Assembly: GCF_002211305.1 (NCBI RefSeq)
Contig: NZ_LOKW01000003.1
Span: 186,001 to 250,000 of the forward strand
Source of the DNA: Rhizobium sp. R634
GTDB lineage: Bacteria > Pseudomonadota > Alphaproteobacteria > Rhizobiales > Rhizobiaceae
DNA: 64,000 nucleotides
Direction of reading: 5' to 3'
Position 1 is the stretch's first letter; each line of letters begins with the position of its first letter. The translations under genes were made by a program, and so were the position numbers. Of the stretch, positions 26,907 through 35,583 are shown one piece after another. The notes under the pieces were generated by a model. That model worked only from the letters and a program-made list of their open reading frames with translations. It ran no database searches and was not told where the DNA came from.

Positions 26907-28124
26907 ATGGCAAAGCATAATGCGGTTCTTTTCCTCCTTTTGATTCTGACGAGTTGCGGACATCCGGAAGGCGTAATGACGCCGGTTTCAACGTCATTGT
27001 CGACGGCGCGGACATCCAAGGTCGATATGCTGGTTGCGACCACGCGATCCCCTTCCGGGGATCCGGCAACGCTCTTCAACGGCGAACGCAGTTCCAAGCC
27101 GCATCTGACCCAGATCTCGATTTCGATCCCGGCAAAACGCGAAACCGGCACGGTGCAATGGCCGAAGCGCCTTCCGCCCGATCCGGCCACCGATTTTGCC
27201 GTGACCCATGTTCAGCAGATCGACACCGTCGCACAGGGGCGCGTGTGGTTCCGCCAGCATGTGAAGGGCGGCCATGCGCTCGTCTTCATTCACGGCTTCA
27301 ACAACACCTATGAGGATTCGGTTTTCCGGCTGGCGCAGATCGCGCACGACAGCAAGATGCAGGCGACCCCGATCCTGTTCACCTGGCCGTCGAGAGCTGA
27401 GATCACCGCCTACCAATACGACAAGGAAAGCACGAATTATTCGCGCACGGCGCTGGAGCAGGCGCTGCGCACGCTGGCCGCCGATCCTGACGTCAAGGAC
27501 ATCACCATCATGGCTCACTCGATGGGCACTTGGCTTGCCATGGAATCCCTGCGGCAGATGGGGATACGCGATGGCCACGTCAATTCGAAGATCCGCAATG
27601 TCATCCTCGCCTCGCCCGACATCGATATCCAGGTTTTCGCCAAGCAATATGTGGAGATGGGCGATCCGCGTCCGAAATTCACGATCTTCGTGTCCCAGGA
27701 CGATAAGGCTCTGGCGGTTTCCAGTTTCATCACCGGCCGCGTTTCCCGTCTCGGCGCCATCAATCCGGCGGAAGAGCCCTACCGCTCGAGGCTGGAAAAA
27801 GCCGGCATCACGGCCATCGACCTGACGAAGGTGAAAACGCACGACAGGCTCAATCACGGCAAATTTGCCGAAAGTCCCGAGATCGTCCAGCTCATCGGCG
27901 AACGCCTCATGACCGGCCAGACCTTGACGGATTCCAAGGTCACTTTGGGCCAGGGCATTACGGCCGTCGTCGGCGGAACGATGACGAATATCGGCACCGT
28001 CGCCGCCACCGCAGTCGCAGCACCGGTTGCGATCATCGAACAGCCTGTGACGAAGAAAAGACCGCCTCGTTCCGCCGACCAGACGCTCGACGGCGACCTG
28101 AAGCAACAGACGCTGACGCAGTGA
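26907..28124 (+). CDS. DUF900 alpha/beta-hydrolase lipoprotein
   Basis: A 405-residue predicted lipoprotein: a hydrophobic leader with lipobox LILTSC (Cys ~17) should anchor it to the membrane. The DUF900 hydrolase domain has KGGHALVFIHGFNNTYEDSV (oxyanion hole, ~120-140), ILFTWPSRAEITAYQYD and the nucleophile elbow ITIMAHSMGTWLAMESLRQM (Ser ~200). It also has NVILASPDIDIQVFAKQY and a late catalytic His in KTHDRLNHGKFAESPEI. The C-terminal ~70 residues are a Ser/Thr/Ala-rich tail. An envelope esterase or lipase is inferred; the substrate is unknown. It is followed after 11 bases by the MscS gene. Confidence 0.85.
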   Translation: MAKHNAVLFLLLILTSCGHPEGVMTPVSTSLSTARTSKVDMLVATTRSPSGDPATLFNGERSSKPHLTQISISIPAKRETGTVQWPKRLPPDPATDFAVTHVQQIDTVAQGRVWFRQHVKGGHALVFIHGFNNTYEDSVFRLAQIAHDSKMQATPILFTWPSRAEITAYQYDKESTNYSRTALEQALRTLAADPDVKDITIMAHSMGTWLAMESLRQMGIRDGHVNSKIRNVILASPDIDIQVFAKQYVEMGDPRPKFTIFVSQDDKALAVSSFITGRVSRLGAINPAEEPYRSRLEKAGITAIDLTKVKTHDRLNHGKFAESPEIVQLIGERLMTGQTLTDSKVTLGQGITAVVGGTMTNIGTVAATAVAAPVAIIEQPVTKKRPPRSADQTLDGDLKQQTLTQ

Positions 28125-28135
28125 GGAGTTCCGGG

Positions 28136-30070
28136 TTGAGATGGCTTCTTTCCTTTACCGCCGCCTTGCTCTTCGCGTTGAACGCTTTCGCGCAAACGCC
28201 TGCGGCCGATCCCGGTGAGAAGATCGACGAACTTGTGCGCCTTCTGCAGGATCCCGATGTCAAGGCCTGGCTTGATAGCCGCAAACAGGGGAGCGGGCCT
28301 GCGACACCGGCCTCACCATCGGCCAATTCAGGCTTGGCCAGATGGGAGGCCGGTGCGCGGGCGCGGGTGAACGAGATCGTGGCGGCCATACCCGCCATAC
28401 CTGTCGAAGTGGCGGCGGCGGCGACAAGGGCAAGGCAGGATGCCATCAGTAGAGGCTATGCACCGGTTTTCGTCATTTTCGCCGGCCTCATCGCCTTTGG
28501 CCTTGTTGCCGAGGCTGCGTATCGAAGATTTGCCGTTCGCCGCGATACGCTGGTTGGACGGCTTATCCCGGTCGGCATATTCGCGGGCGCCATGAGCATC
28601 GTGTTTTTCGCGATCGAATGGCCGCCTCTCGCGCGCCTGACGCTTCTTGCCTATCTCTCGGCGTTCATCCTGTTTCGATTGACGGCCGTGCTGCTGTCGG
28701 CGGCGGCGATCGACTCCCCGCTGCGCAGAAGGCTGATGATCCTCTTCGGAGTGATCTGTTTTGCGGTCGCCACGGCGGCCGTCGGCGAGTCACTCGGCGT
28801 TTCCGCCGCCGTCCGCGAAGCAATCAACTACTGTTTCTCGGTGATCGGACTGCTGCTTGCCATCGAGGCCGTCTGGGCGATCTGGGCGGGAAGCCGCAGC
28901 TGGAAAGTGGCGATAACGGGCTTCCTCGTCATCCTGTGGCTCGTCTGGTGTGCCGGCATGAAGGGCCTGTTCTGGATCGGCATCTATGCGCTCGTGTTAC
29001 CGGGAATCCTCGGAGCCGTCGGCCGCATCGCGCTGTCCTTCACCAGCGATTCCGGCAGCCTGCGCGGCATCCTCATCGCCCGGGGCGCGCGCGCCGCCGT
29101 TATCGCGCTCGCCGTCGGATGGCTCGCGCTCGTCTGGCGCCTCAATCCCGATACGCTGGGCCAGCGCGACCCGACGGTCGTCGCTCTGTTTTACGGTGGC
29201 CTGAAGAGCGTTCTGATCCTCGTGGTCGCCGACCTTCTTTGGCAGGTGGCGCGGGCTTGGATCGACCGAACGCTCCGGGTATCGACCACGACCACATCGC
29301 TCGCGCCGGCCGACGCGGCCCGGCGTGCGCGGTTCCGCACGCTTCTGCCGATCTTCCGCAACGCGCTGGCCGTCGCCGTCGCCGTCATGGCCGGATTGAT
29401 CGTGCTGGCGCAACTCGGCGTGCAGATCGGCCCGCTGATCGCGGGTGCGGGAATCTTCGGCGTGGCCATCGGTTTCGGCTCGCAGACTTTGGTCAAGGAT
29501 GTCATCAACGGCGTATTCTACATGCTGGACGACGCCTTCCGCGTCGGCGAGTACATCCAGGCCAAGGACTACAAGGGAACGGTGGAGAGCTTCAGCCTGC
29601 GTTCGGTCCGCCTGCGCCATCATCGCGGGCCGGTTTACACGGTGCCCTTCAGCGAGTTGGGCGCCGTCGAGAACTTGAGCCGGGATTGGGTGATCGACAA
29701 ATTCAGGATCACCGTCGGCTTCGATACCGACATCGAAAAAGCGCGCAAGCTGACCAAGAAGATCGGCGCCGAACTGATGGAAGATTCTGAACTCGGCCAG
29801 CATTTCATCGAACCGCTGAAGATGAAGGGTGTCGAGCAATTCGCCGACTACGGCATCGTGCTGAGCTTTGCCATGACGACGGTTCCCGGCATGCAGACCT
29901 ATATCCGCCGCAAGGCCTACGCCAAGATCCGGGAGGTGTTTCTGGCAAACGGGATCTCGTTCGCGCAGCCGACGGTGCAAGTCGGAGGCGACGACAAGGG
30001 CGGCGGCGCGGCGGCGGCCACGCAAGCGATCCGCGCGCAGCAGGCGAGCGCTGCGACGCCGGCTAAATGA
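28136..30070 (+). CDS. Large mechanosensitive channel of the MscS family
   Basis: A 644-residue MscS-family channel. It has a signal sequence (WLLSFTAALLFALNAFA), a periplasmic helix segment and about ten membrane helices. The MscS core runs from ~410 to 600: pore helix and glycine-rich TM3 QIGPLIAGAGIFGVAIGFGS, then QTLVKDVINGVFYMLDDAFR, beta domain VGEYIQAKDYKGTVESFSLR and SVRLRHHRGPVYTVPFSELG. A C-terminal cytoplasmic alpha/beta region follows. It releases solutes on hypo-osmotic shock. Start TTG 28136 is preferred: GAGGAG lies 7 bases upstream; the earlier GTG overlaps the DUF900 stop. Probably co-transcribed with DUF900. The C-terminus is Ala/Gln-rich and low complexity. Confidence 0.88.
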   Translation: MRWLLSFTAALLFALNAFAQTPAADPGEKIDELVRLLQDPDVKAWLDSRKQGSGPATPASPSANSGLARWEAGARARVNEIVAAIPAIPVEVAAAATRARQDAISRGYAPVFVIFAGLIAFGLVAEAAYRRFAVRRDTLVGRLIPVGIFAGAMSIVFFAIEWPPLARLTLLAYLSAFILFRLTAVLLSAAAIDSPLRRRLMILFGVICFAVATAAVGESLGVSAAVREAINYCFSVIGLLLAIEAVWAIWAGSRSWKVAITGFLVILWLVWCAGMKGLFWIGIYALVLPGILGAVGRIALSFTSDSGSLRGILIARGARAAVIALAVGWLALVWRLNPDTLGQRDPTVVALFYGGLKSVLILVVADLLWQVARAWIDRTLRVSTTTTSLAPADAARRARFRTLLPIFRNALAVAVAVMAGLIVLAQLGVQIGPLIAGAGIFGVAIGFGSQTLVKDVINGVFYMLDDAFRVGEYIQAKDYKGTVESFSLRSVRLRHHRGPVYTVPFSELGAVENLSRDWVIDKFRITVGFDTDIEKARKLTKKIGAELMEDSELGQHFIEPLKMKGVEQFADYGIVLSFAMTTVPGMQTYIRRKAYAKIREVFLANGISFAQPTVQVGGDDKGGGAAAATQAIRAQQASAATPAK

Positions 30071-30135
30071 TCCGGTCGGCTGGCGGCTGCAGGGAAGAAC
30101 GCTGTCGCCGTTAGGCGATATCGCGGGAGATCGAA

Positions 30136-31101
30136 ATGGCACCGATGGAGAACGGGCACGGCCAGGCGCGTCATGAACCTGCAAGCATTCGCGCGCAGCT
30201 TGATCGCATATTGGCAAGCCCGGAATTTCTTGCCTCCGAACGCGGCCGCCGCTTCCTGCAATATATCGTGGAACAGACGCTGGAAGGGCATGGCGAACAG
30301 ATCAAGGCCTTTGCAATCGCACAGGCAGTCTTCGGGCGCGACGCCTCCTTCGATGCGCAGAACGATCCTGTCGTCCGAATCGAGGCCGGACGCATCCGTC
30401 GCGCACTCGAACGATATTATCTCGTATGCGGAAGCAGCGACCCGATAAACATCACCATTCCCAAAGGCGGCTATGCCCCGCGCTTTTCGAGTGGTGAAGC
30501 CATCTCGAATGCAGGCGAAGCGGTCGCTGCGGCACATCGCGAAAACAACCAGCAACGGTCCCGGCATCGGCGACCGATAGCTTATCGCGATCTTCTCCTG
30601 CCGGCCGGCATTGCCGTCTTGATCGGTGCGATAGGGGCACTCGTCCTCGTCCGTCCGCTCGCATCCTACCTCGCAACGCCGGAAGCCCCGCCGGCTTCCG
30701 CCGCCCCGCCGGTGAACAGCAAGACGAGGATTGTCGTCGAACCCTTCGCAGCCCTCGGCGGCACCGACCGAGGAGCGGATTTTGCCAAGGGATTGGTCGA
30801 TCAGCTGATCGCCAAGCTGATGAAGGTGGACAGCCTTATCGTGCTTGCGCCCGGCCGATCCGGCACGGAAACTCTCGGTTCGCTGCTCAATCTGCAGGGA
30901 AGCGCTCTTATCGACGGCACGGCCCTGCATCTGCAAGTCCGCCTGATAAACGGCGCCGACGGCGCGGTCGTCTGGGCCAATCAATATGATCGCGACCTGC
31001 GCGGCCAAACCATTCTCGATGTCGAGGATGAGATTGCGGCTCAAATCGCCATGGAGATTTCACGCAGCCGCAAGCTCGGCGCCGCGGGCCTTCTTCCATA
31101 G
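30136..31101 (+). CDS. Membrane-anchored winged-helix-like/TolB-FlgO-like protein (short paralogue)
   Basis: A 321-residue protein sharing three of four parts with the paralogues at 31128-32900 and 43193-44986. The N-terminal ~110 residues carry the family core FGRDASFDAQNDPVVRIEAG and RRALERYY, ending with IPKGGYAPRF, a wing-like beta hairpin. One membrane helix follows (LLLPAGIAVLIGAIGALVLV, ~154-173). A TolB/FlgO-like domain then has RIVVEPFAALGG (~195) and LQVRLINGADGAVVWANQYD (~275). It stops where its relatives continue into TPR-like repeats, so it may be a natural short form or a truncated copy. Such proteins are often annotated as adenylate cyclases or CadC-like regulators; no cyclase motif is visible. 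ATG 30136, 65 bases after MscS. Confidence 0.8.
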   Translation: MAPMENGHGQARHEPASIRAQLDRILASPEFLASERGRRFLQYIVEQTLEGHGEQIKAFAIAQAVFGRDASFDAQNDPVVRIEAGRIRRALERYYLVCGSSDPINITIPKGGYAPRFSSGEAISNAGEAVAAAHRENNQQRSRHRRPIAYRDLLLPAGIAVLIGAIGALVLVRPLASYLATPEAPPASAAPPVNSKTRIVVEPFAALGGTDRGADFAKGLVDQLIAKLMKVDSLIVLAPGRSGTETLGSLLNLQGSALIDGTALHLQVRLINGADGAVVWANQYDRDLRGQTILDVEDEIAAQIAMEISRSRKLGAAGLLP

Positions 31102-31127
31102 CGGAATCGTCCGTTTCGGATCGTTCA

Positions 31128-32900
31128 TCACCTTTCCGCCGGCGAGGCAACGGTCACCCCAGCGGCGCGCAGCCCGTCGAAGAACTTATCCTGATCCTCC
31201 GGCCGCTGCAGGCGCAGGGAAATCTCCTGACGGATGTTCGTCATCAATGCCGGCGCGTGGTTTTGGAGCCAATCGCGCTCCAGCCTGGCCTCGTCCATCT
31301 TGCCTGCGGCTCCGAGAATGGACAGCAATGCGAGATGCCGCATGGGGTTGCCGTCGAGATCGGATATTCGCGCCCATCGTTCTGCCGCTTGGAGATCGCC
31401 CCTCATCAACGCGCACATCGCCATCCCGCCCTCGTAATGGCCTCTGAGGCCGGCATTCTTGTCAACCGCGATGGCTACCAGCTCGCAACCCGATTGCCAT
31501 TTTCCGGACATTGCCAGCCGCAAGCCATATTCGCCCGCGACTTCCACGTCGTTGGGATCTGCGGCATAGGCCGCAGTGCCTGCCGCCAGCGCCTTGTCGA
31601 TATCTCCTCTGAAGAAGTTCGCCAGCATGACGGCGCGCTGCACCCTGGGATCGTCGGGGGCGAGCGATGCCGCCCGCTCCGCCGAAGCGTTTGCCAGTTC
31701 GAGAGGTTCGGCCGAAGGCGGCGTGTCGAGCTTGTAGCGAAATCTCACTTCATCGAGGTAGACCAAAGACAAGAGCGCCCAGGACGCAGCATCGTCGGGA
31801 TCCCGTCGGGTTGCCTGTTGCAGGCACTCGCGCACCGCGCTGTGGCTTTGCGCGGTCATCGCCCTCGTATAGCCGGCATAGGCGGGGCGGCAGGCAAAAA
31901 CATGTTGATCCGCCTTCCGGACCGGCTCCGCGACGACATCTGTTTCGGCCTGAAAGATGACGCCTTGCGGCTGCGCTATCGCGTCGGCGATCTGCCGCGC
32001 GATACTTGCCTGAATTGCAAGCTTGTTCTGAAGACGAAGATCGCCATCGAAATTGTCGGCCCAGATGACGGCTCCGTTCGCCTGGCGCACCAGCCTCACA
32101 ACGGAGCGCAGCCTCGTCCCGTCCATCTGGACATTGCCCTGAAGCAGGTAGCCGGCAGCATCGGCACGACCACCGGTTACGGGATCGGCCACCACGACAA
32201 TGTCATCGAGCTGCGCAAGCTGGCCGATAACATCGTCTCTCAGGCCACGGGCGATATCCGAACCCGAATCAACCGAGCTGTTTTCCGCAAACGCCTCGAC
32301 AGCAACGGTCGGCACGGCTGTTGGCTGAGAGCCAGTCGGTGCACCTCGCAGAATGAAAACCGCAGATGCAAGCGCAAGGAGAAGAAGGACGAGGGCAGTC
32401 GGGAGACCGGCTCCAAGGCGGCGAGTGGCCGGCGGAGCCGGAGAAGGCGCTTGCTGAAGCGGATGATTTGGATCGGCCGGTTCTTCGATGCGGGAAGGTT
32501 CCGGCTCAGCCGGCGGCGGAGCCGGTTCGTCCCGCAGATATTCGAAATGCGGCACATATCCGCCTTTAGGCACCGTAATGATGACCTCGTCCGCCTGGCC
32601 CGCGACGAGATAATAACGCTCCAGCGCCTTTCGAATCCGTCCGGCCTCGATCCGGACGACCGGATCATTCTGCGGGTCGAACGTAGCCTCCCGGCCGAAC
32701 ACCACATTGGCTATGGTGAACGCTTTCAGGAAGCTCGACCGACCGGCGAGCGTCTCGCTGACGACGAATTCGAGGAAATTTCGGCCGCGCTTCGGCGCGT
32801 GAAATTCCTCGCTTGCGAGAATTCGCTCGACTTGTCGGCAGATTTCCTCAGCCGTCGGCCTAAGACTGCTGAACGCATTGGCTTTCGTTGCGTTTCTCAT
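31128..32900 (-). CDS. Membrane-anchored winged-helix-like/TolB-like/TPR protein
   Basis: A 590-residue paralogue of the proteins at 30136 and 43193. N-terminal core: RNFLEFVVSETLAGRSSFLK, FGREATFDPQNDPVVRIEAG, RKALERYY and IPKGGYVPHF. Then a Pro/Glu-rich linker, one membrane helix (LPTALVLLLLALASAVFIL) and a TolB/FlgO-like domain (VPTVAVEAFAENSSVDSGSD; VVRLVRQANGAVIWADNFDG). The C-terminal ~260 residues have TPR-like helices (DDAASWALLSLVYLDEVRF, PNDVEVAGEYGLRLAMSGKW, MCALMRGDLQAAERWARISD). The N-terminus should be cytoplasmic, so a CadC-like one-component regulator sensing at the envelope is a reasonable inference. Start ATG 32900 (AGGGGCG 5 bases upstream) is preferred over TTG 32927. It converges on its short paralogue with a 26-base gap. 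Confidence 0.82.
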   Translation of the reverse strand: MRNATKANAFSSLRPTAEEICRQVERILASEEFHAPKRGRNFLEFVVSETLAGRSSFLKAFTIANVVFGREATFDPQNDPVVRIEAGRIRKALERYYLVAGQADEVIITVPKGGYVPHFEYLRDEPAPPPAEPEPSRIEEPADPNHPLQQAPSPAPPATRRLGAGLPTALVLLLLALASAVFILRGAPTGSQPTAVPTVAVEAFAENSSVDSGSDIARGLRDDVIGQLAQLDDIVVVADPVTGGRADAAGYLLQGNVQMDGTRLRSVVRLVRQANGAVIWADNFDGDLRLQNKLAIQASIARQIADAIAQPQGVIFQAETDVVAEPVRKADQHVFACRPAYAGYTRAMTAQSHSAVRECLQQATRRDPDDAASWALLSLVYLDEVRFRYKLDTPPSAEPLELANASAERAASLAPDDPRVQRAVMLANFFRGDIDKALAAGTAAYAADPNDVEVAGEYGLRLAMSGKWQSGCELVAIAVDKNAGLRGHYEGGMAMCALMRGDLQAAERWARISDLDGNPMRHLALLSILGAAGKMDEARLERDWLQNHAPALMTNIRQEISLRLQRPEDQDKFFDGLRAAGVTVASPAER

Positions 32901-33169
32901 GCTCGCCCCTACGACAAGATCACGCAATTATGTAAGCACCTTCTAAAGCATCATATCCCAGGAGCCTGGAGTTGCAAGAGCCGCTTCGCATTATCGAGCA
33001 CACGTTGAAGCAAGCGGACCTGCGGCAAGTCGCCGGGATTTTTTCCCGAGCGCAACAACCGAGGATTCGTTGCCAAATCCGGCACATTTCTTTGTGATCC
33101 CGGGAACGATCCGACGCTTTCATCGCTTCGTATTCATTGCGGGGCATGTCTTGAATGCGGAGCTGATCG

Positions 33170-33406
33170 ATGAGCCAGGAGCGCGGTCGCAGAAAACTGA
33201 TGTTGAGACTCCCCGATATCCGGCATCTTCTGGCCGGCATGACCAGTGAGGCGCTCGGGGAAATGTTCGAAGCCTATGATCTTGCCGTCGATGCGCTGGA
33301 GCGGTTTCGAAAACAGAGCCCGATGGCAGAAGAACTGATCAGCGAGTATGAACAGCTCTGCCGTGAAATCGAGCAGGAGGTCGTCGTCTACTGCAAGAGC
33401 CGGTGA
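33170..33406 (+). CDS. Small helical hypothetical protein
   Basis: A 78-residue soluble, all-helical protein not recognised as a named family. After a basic start (SQERGRRKLMLRLPDIRH) it has a likely coiled coil, GEMFEAYDLAVDALERFRKQ and AEELISEYEQLCREIEQEVV. Charge pattern and codon choice look like real coding sequence, but the Shine-Dalgarno before ATG 33170 is weak (GAGCTG). It lies between the divergent wHTH-like gene and the convergent AI-2E family gene, overlapping nothing. An antisense frame here looks like a shadow. Confidence 0.5.
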   Translation: MSQERGRRKLMLRLPDIRHLLAGMTSEALGEMFEAYDLAVDALERFRKQSPMAEELISEYEQLCREIEQEVVVYCKSR

Positions 33407-33435
33407 ACTCGGCTGGTACAGGCTGCGACAACCAC

Positions 33436-34590
33436 TCATTCAGCGGGCCCGATGCGTCCCGTCTGGACATCGAAACCGGCTGTGCTGCTTTCCGGCTCGG
33501 TCGGGATCACTTGCGGCCATGCCCAGGCCCTCAGGAGCTCATAGAAGACGCTGAGCACGATCGGCCCCAAAAACAGGCCCAGAAGCCCGTGGGAAAGAGT
33601 GCCGCCGATGACGCCGATCAGGATCACCGGCATCGGGGTCGAGAGGCCTCTCGCCATCAGGATGGGCTTCAATATGTTGTCGATGACCATGATCGGCACC
33701 GCAACGACGGTGAAGGCAAGGGCGAGGGAAGGCGACCACGAAAACCACGACCAAATGATGACCGGAAGAAGCACGAGGCCAGGCCCGAGCTGCATCAGGC
33801 AAAGCATGAAAATCCCGAACGTCAGCGCCCCGCGCGCCGGGACGCCGAAGACGGCGAAGCATAGCCCGCAGAGGAGCGTCTGCAGGAAGGCAACGCCGAT
33901 GACGCCCCGGGATACGTTGCGCACCGTGGCTCCCGCCAGCCGGGCAAAGCCGACGCCCTTTTCACCGGCGATCCGGCTCGCCAGCACCTGTATTGCTCCA
34001 GCCAGCCGTGCCGCTCTCGTCAGAAAGATGCCGGAAAGAATGATCGAAGCGACAAAGCTCAATACGCCGCCGCCGATCGAGGCGAGCTTTGCGACGATAA
34101 CGGCCGCAACTTCACGAATGGGCGCCTGAAATTTGACGACGGTGGCAGCCAGATCGCCTGCAATCTGATTCCAGATGGAATAGAGCCGTTCGCCGACGAC
34201 AGGCCATTCCCGAATGGCGGCCGGCGCCGAGGGCAGCGTAAAGTTCTCCGTCCATAATTTGCCGATCAGCGCCTGCGCGGCATCGGCGAAATTGACCGCA
34301 ACGAGGGCAAGCGGCGCGATGATCAGGACGAGACAAAAGAGGACGATGATGATGGCCGCGATGACGGGCCGGTTTCCCATCACCCGGGAGAGCGCCTCGA
34401 ACATTGGGAAAAGCGCGATCGCAAGGATGGCCGACCAGATGACGATCAGTGCAAAAGGGGCGATGAGAACCAAGGTCCAATAAGCGAAAAGCCCGATGAT
34501 GCCCAATCGGACGAGATCGCTTATCCTTGCCTCTATCGAAATCTGCCCCGGCCCCGCTGCCTGGGCCGCCCGATCGCCTGTATTCTCCAT
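33436..34590 (-). CDS. AI-2E family transporter (PF01594)
   Basis: A 384-residue inner-membrane protein with about eight helices: an N-terminal pair (IIGLFAYWTLVLIAPFALIV, VIAAIIIVLFCLVLIIAPLA), a central soluble part (~100-170), then the conserved C-terminal block GVGFARLAGATVRNVSRGVI and FGIFMLCLMQLGPGLVLLPV. IDNILKPILMARGLSTPMPV with the following IGGTLSHGLLGLFLGPIV is the family hallmark. Members include E. coli TqsA (AI-2 export) and Na+/H+ antiporters, so the substrate cannot be stated. ATG 34590. Monocistronic, with the dispersed repeat at 34615-34710 upstream. Confidence 0.88.
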   Translation of the reverse strand: MENTGDRAAQAAGPGQISIEARISDLVRLGIIGLFAYWTLVLIAPFALIVIWSAILAIALFPMFEALSRVMGNRPVIAAIIIVLFCLVLIIAPLALVAVNFADAAQALIGKLWTENFTLPSAPAAIREWPVVGERLYSIWNQIAGDLAATVVKFQAPIREVAAVIVAKLASIGGGVLSFVASIILSGIFLTRAARLAGAIQVLASRIAGEKGVGFARLAGATVRNVSRGVIGVAFLQTLLCGLCFAVFGVPARGALTFGIFMLCLMQLGPGLVLLPVIIWSWFSWSPSLALAFTVVAVPIMVIDNILKPILMARGLSTPMPVILIGVIGGTLSHGLLGLFLGPIVLSVFYELLRAWAWPQVIPTEPESSTAGFDVQTGRIGPAE

Positions 34591-34614
34591 CGCTGCATCC
34601 CGTCCGCCTCATTC

Positions 34615-34710
34615 CAGAGCGGTTCAGCTTTTCAGGAAAACGCAGAACCGCCCTAACCTTTGTCTTGACGCAATTTCCGGCAAAAGCGCTTCGCGCTTTG
34701 CTGGAATTGC
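34615..34710. repeat. Dispersed rhizobial intergenic element with two hairpins
   Basis: First stem AGCGGTTC (34618-34625) / GAACCGCC (34645-34652); second stem GCAATTTCCGGCAAAAGCG (34670-34688) with CGCTTTGCTGGAATTGC (34694-34710), imperfect. A related copy is at about 41878-41965. Located between the AI-2E and PPK2 genes; may also terminate PPK2 transcription. Confidence 0.55.
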
Positions 34711-34727
34711 CTCAGGCCGAGGTCGCC

Positions 34728-35564
34728 TTACGACGTCGCGTCCGGCACGACGTGACGGACGCTGCGGTCTTCCATGAAGTCGGCCGGCCGCTTCTGGCGT
34801 TTTCCGAGATCCGGCGCTTCGAATTTCACGCGCTCGTAGGGAATGGACTGCAGGATGTGCGAGATGCAGTTGACCCGGGCGCGTTTCTTGTCATCCGAGG
34901 GCACGATCCACCACGGCGCGTGCTTACTGTCGGTCATCCGCAGCATCTCGTCATAGGCGCGCGTGTAGTCCCACCAGCGCTGGTAGGATTCGACGTCCAT
35001 CGGGCTGAGCTTCCACTGGCGTACCGGGTCGTCGATCCGGCGCCGGAAACGGCGTTCCTGTTCTTCCTCGCTGACGGTCAGGAAGTATTTCAGCAGAATG
35101 ACGCCGCTTTCGACGATCGCGGCCTCGAAGCGGGGCGCCAGTTCGAGGAAACGCTGCGCCTTCTTTTCGCTGCTGAACCCCATGACGCGGTCGACGCCGG
35201 CGCGGTTGTACCAGCTGCGGTCGAAGATGACGATTTCACCGGCGGCCGGCAGATGCGCGATATAACGCTGCATGTAGATCTGGGATTTCTCGCGGTCCGT
35301 GGGCGCCGGCAGCGCCACGACGCGAAAGACGCGCGGGCTGACCCTTTCGGTTATACGCTTGATCATGCCGCCTTTGCCGGCGGCATCTCGTCCCTCGAAG
35401 ATGATAACGACCCTGGCGCCCGCCTTCTTGACCCAAGCCTGCAGATGGGCCAACTCCACCTGCAGCCGCCCGATTTCCTTGTCGTAATCCCATTTCTTTT
35501 TCTTCTTATCCTTGGCGACGCGGGCCTCTCCATCCGTTTGTCTCGGCTCGTAATTCTCGTCCAT
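34728..35564 (-). CDS. ppk2: Polyphosphate kinase 2 (PPK2 family)
   Basis: PPK2 uses polyphosphate to phosphorylate nucleoside diphosphates (or the reverse). The 278-residue protein is a single-domain class I enzyme: a Lys-rich N-terminus, KKKKWDYDKEIGRLQVELAH, then Walker A VVIIFEGRDAAGKGGMIKRI (~58-77). The lid/Walker B segments follow: IFDRSWYNRAGVDRVMGFSS (~115-134), VILLKYFLTVSEEEQERRFR and RWWDYTRAYDEMLRMTDSKH. ATG 35564 follows GGGAGAAAG. The SulP transporter gene lies 19 bases upstream in the same direction, so the two are probably co-transcribed. Length and motifs are intact. Confidence 0.93.
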   Translation of the reverse strand: MDENYEPRQTDGEARVAKDKKKKKWDYDKEIGRLQVELAHLQAWVKKAGARVVIIFEGRDAAGKGGMIKRITERVSPRVFRVVALPAPTDREKSQIYMQRYIAHLPAAGEIVIFDRSWYNRAGVDRVMGFSSEKKAQRFLELAPRFEAAIVESGVILLKYFLTVSEEEQERRFRRRIDDPVRQWKLSPMDVESYQRWWDYTRAYDEMLRMTDSKHAPWWIVPSDDKKRARVNCISHILQSIPYERVKFEAPDLGKRQKRPADFMEDRSVRHVVPDATS

Positions 35565-35583
35565 CTTTCTCCCTCCCGTTTGC

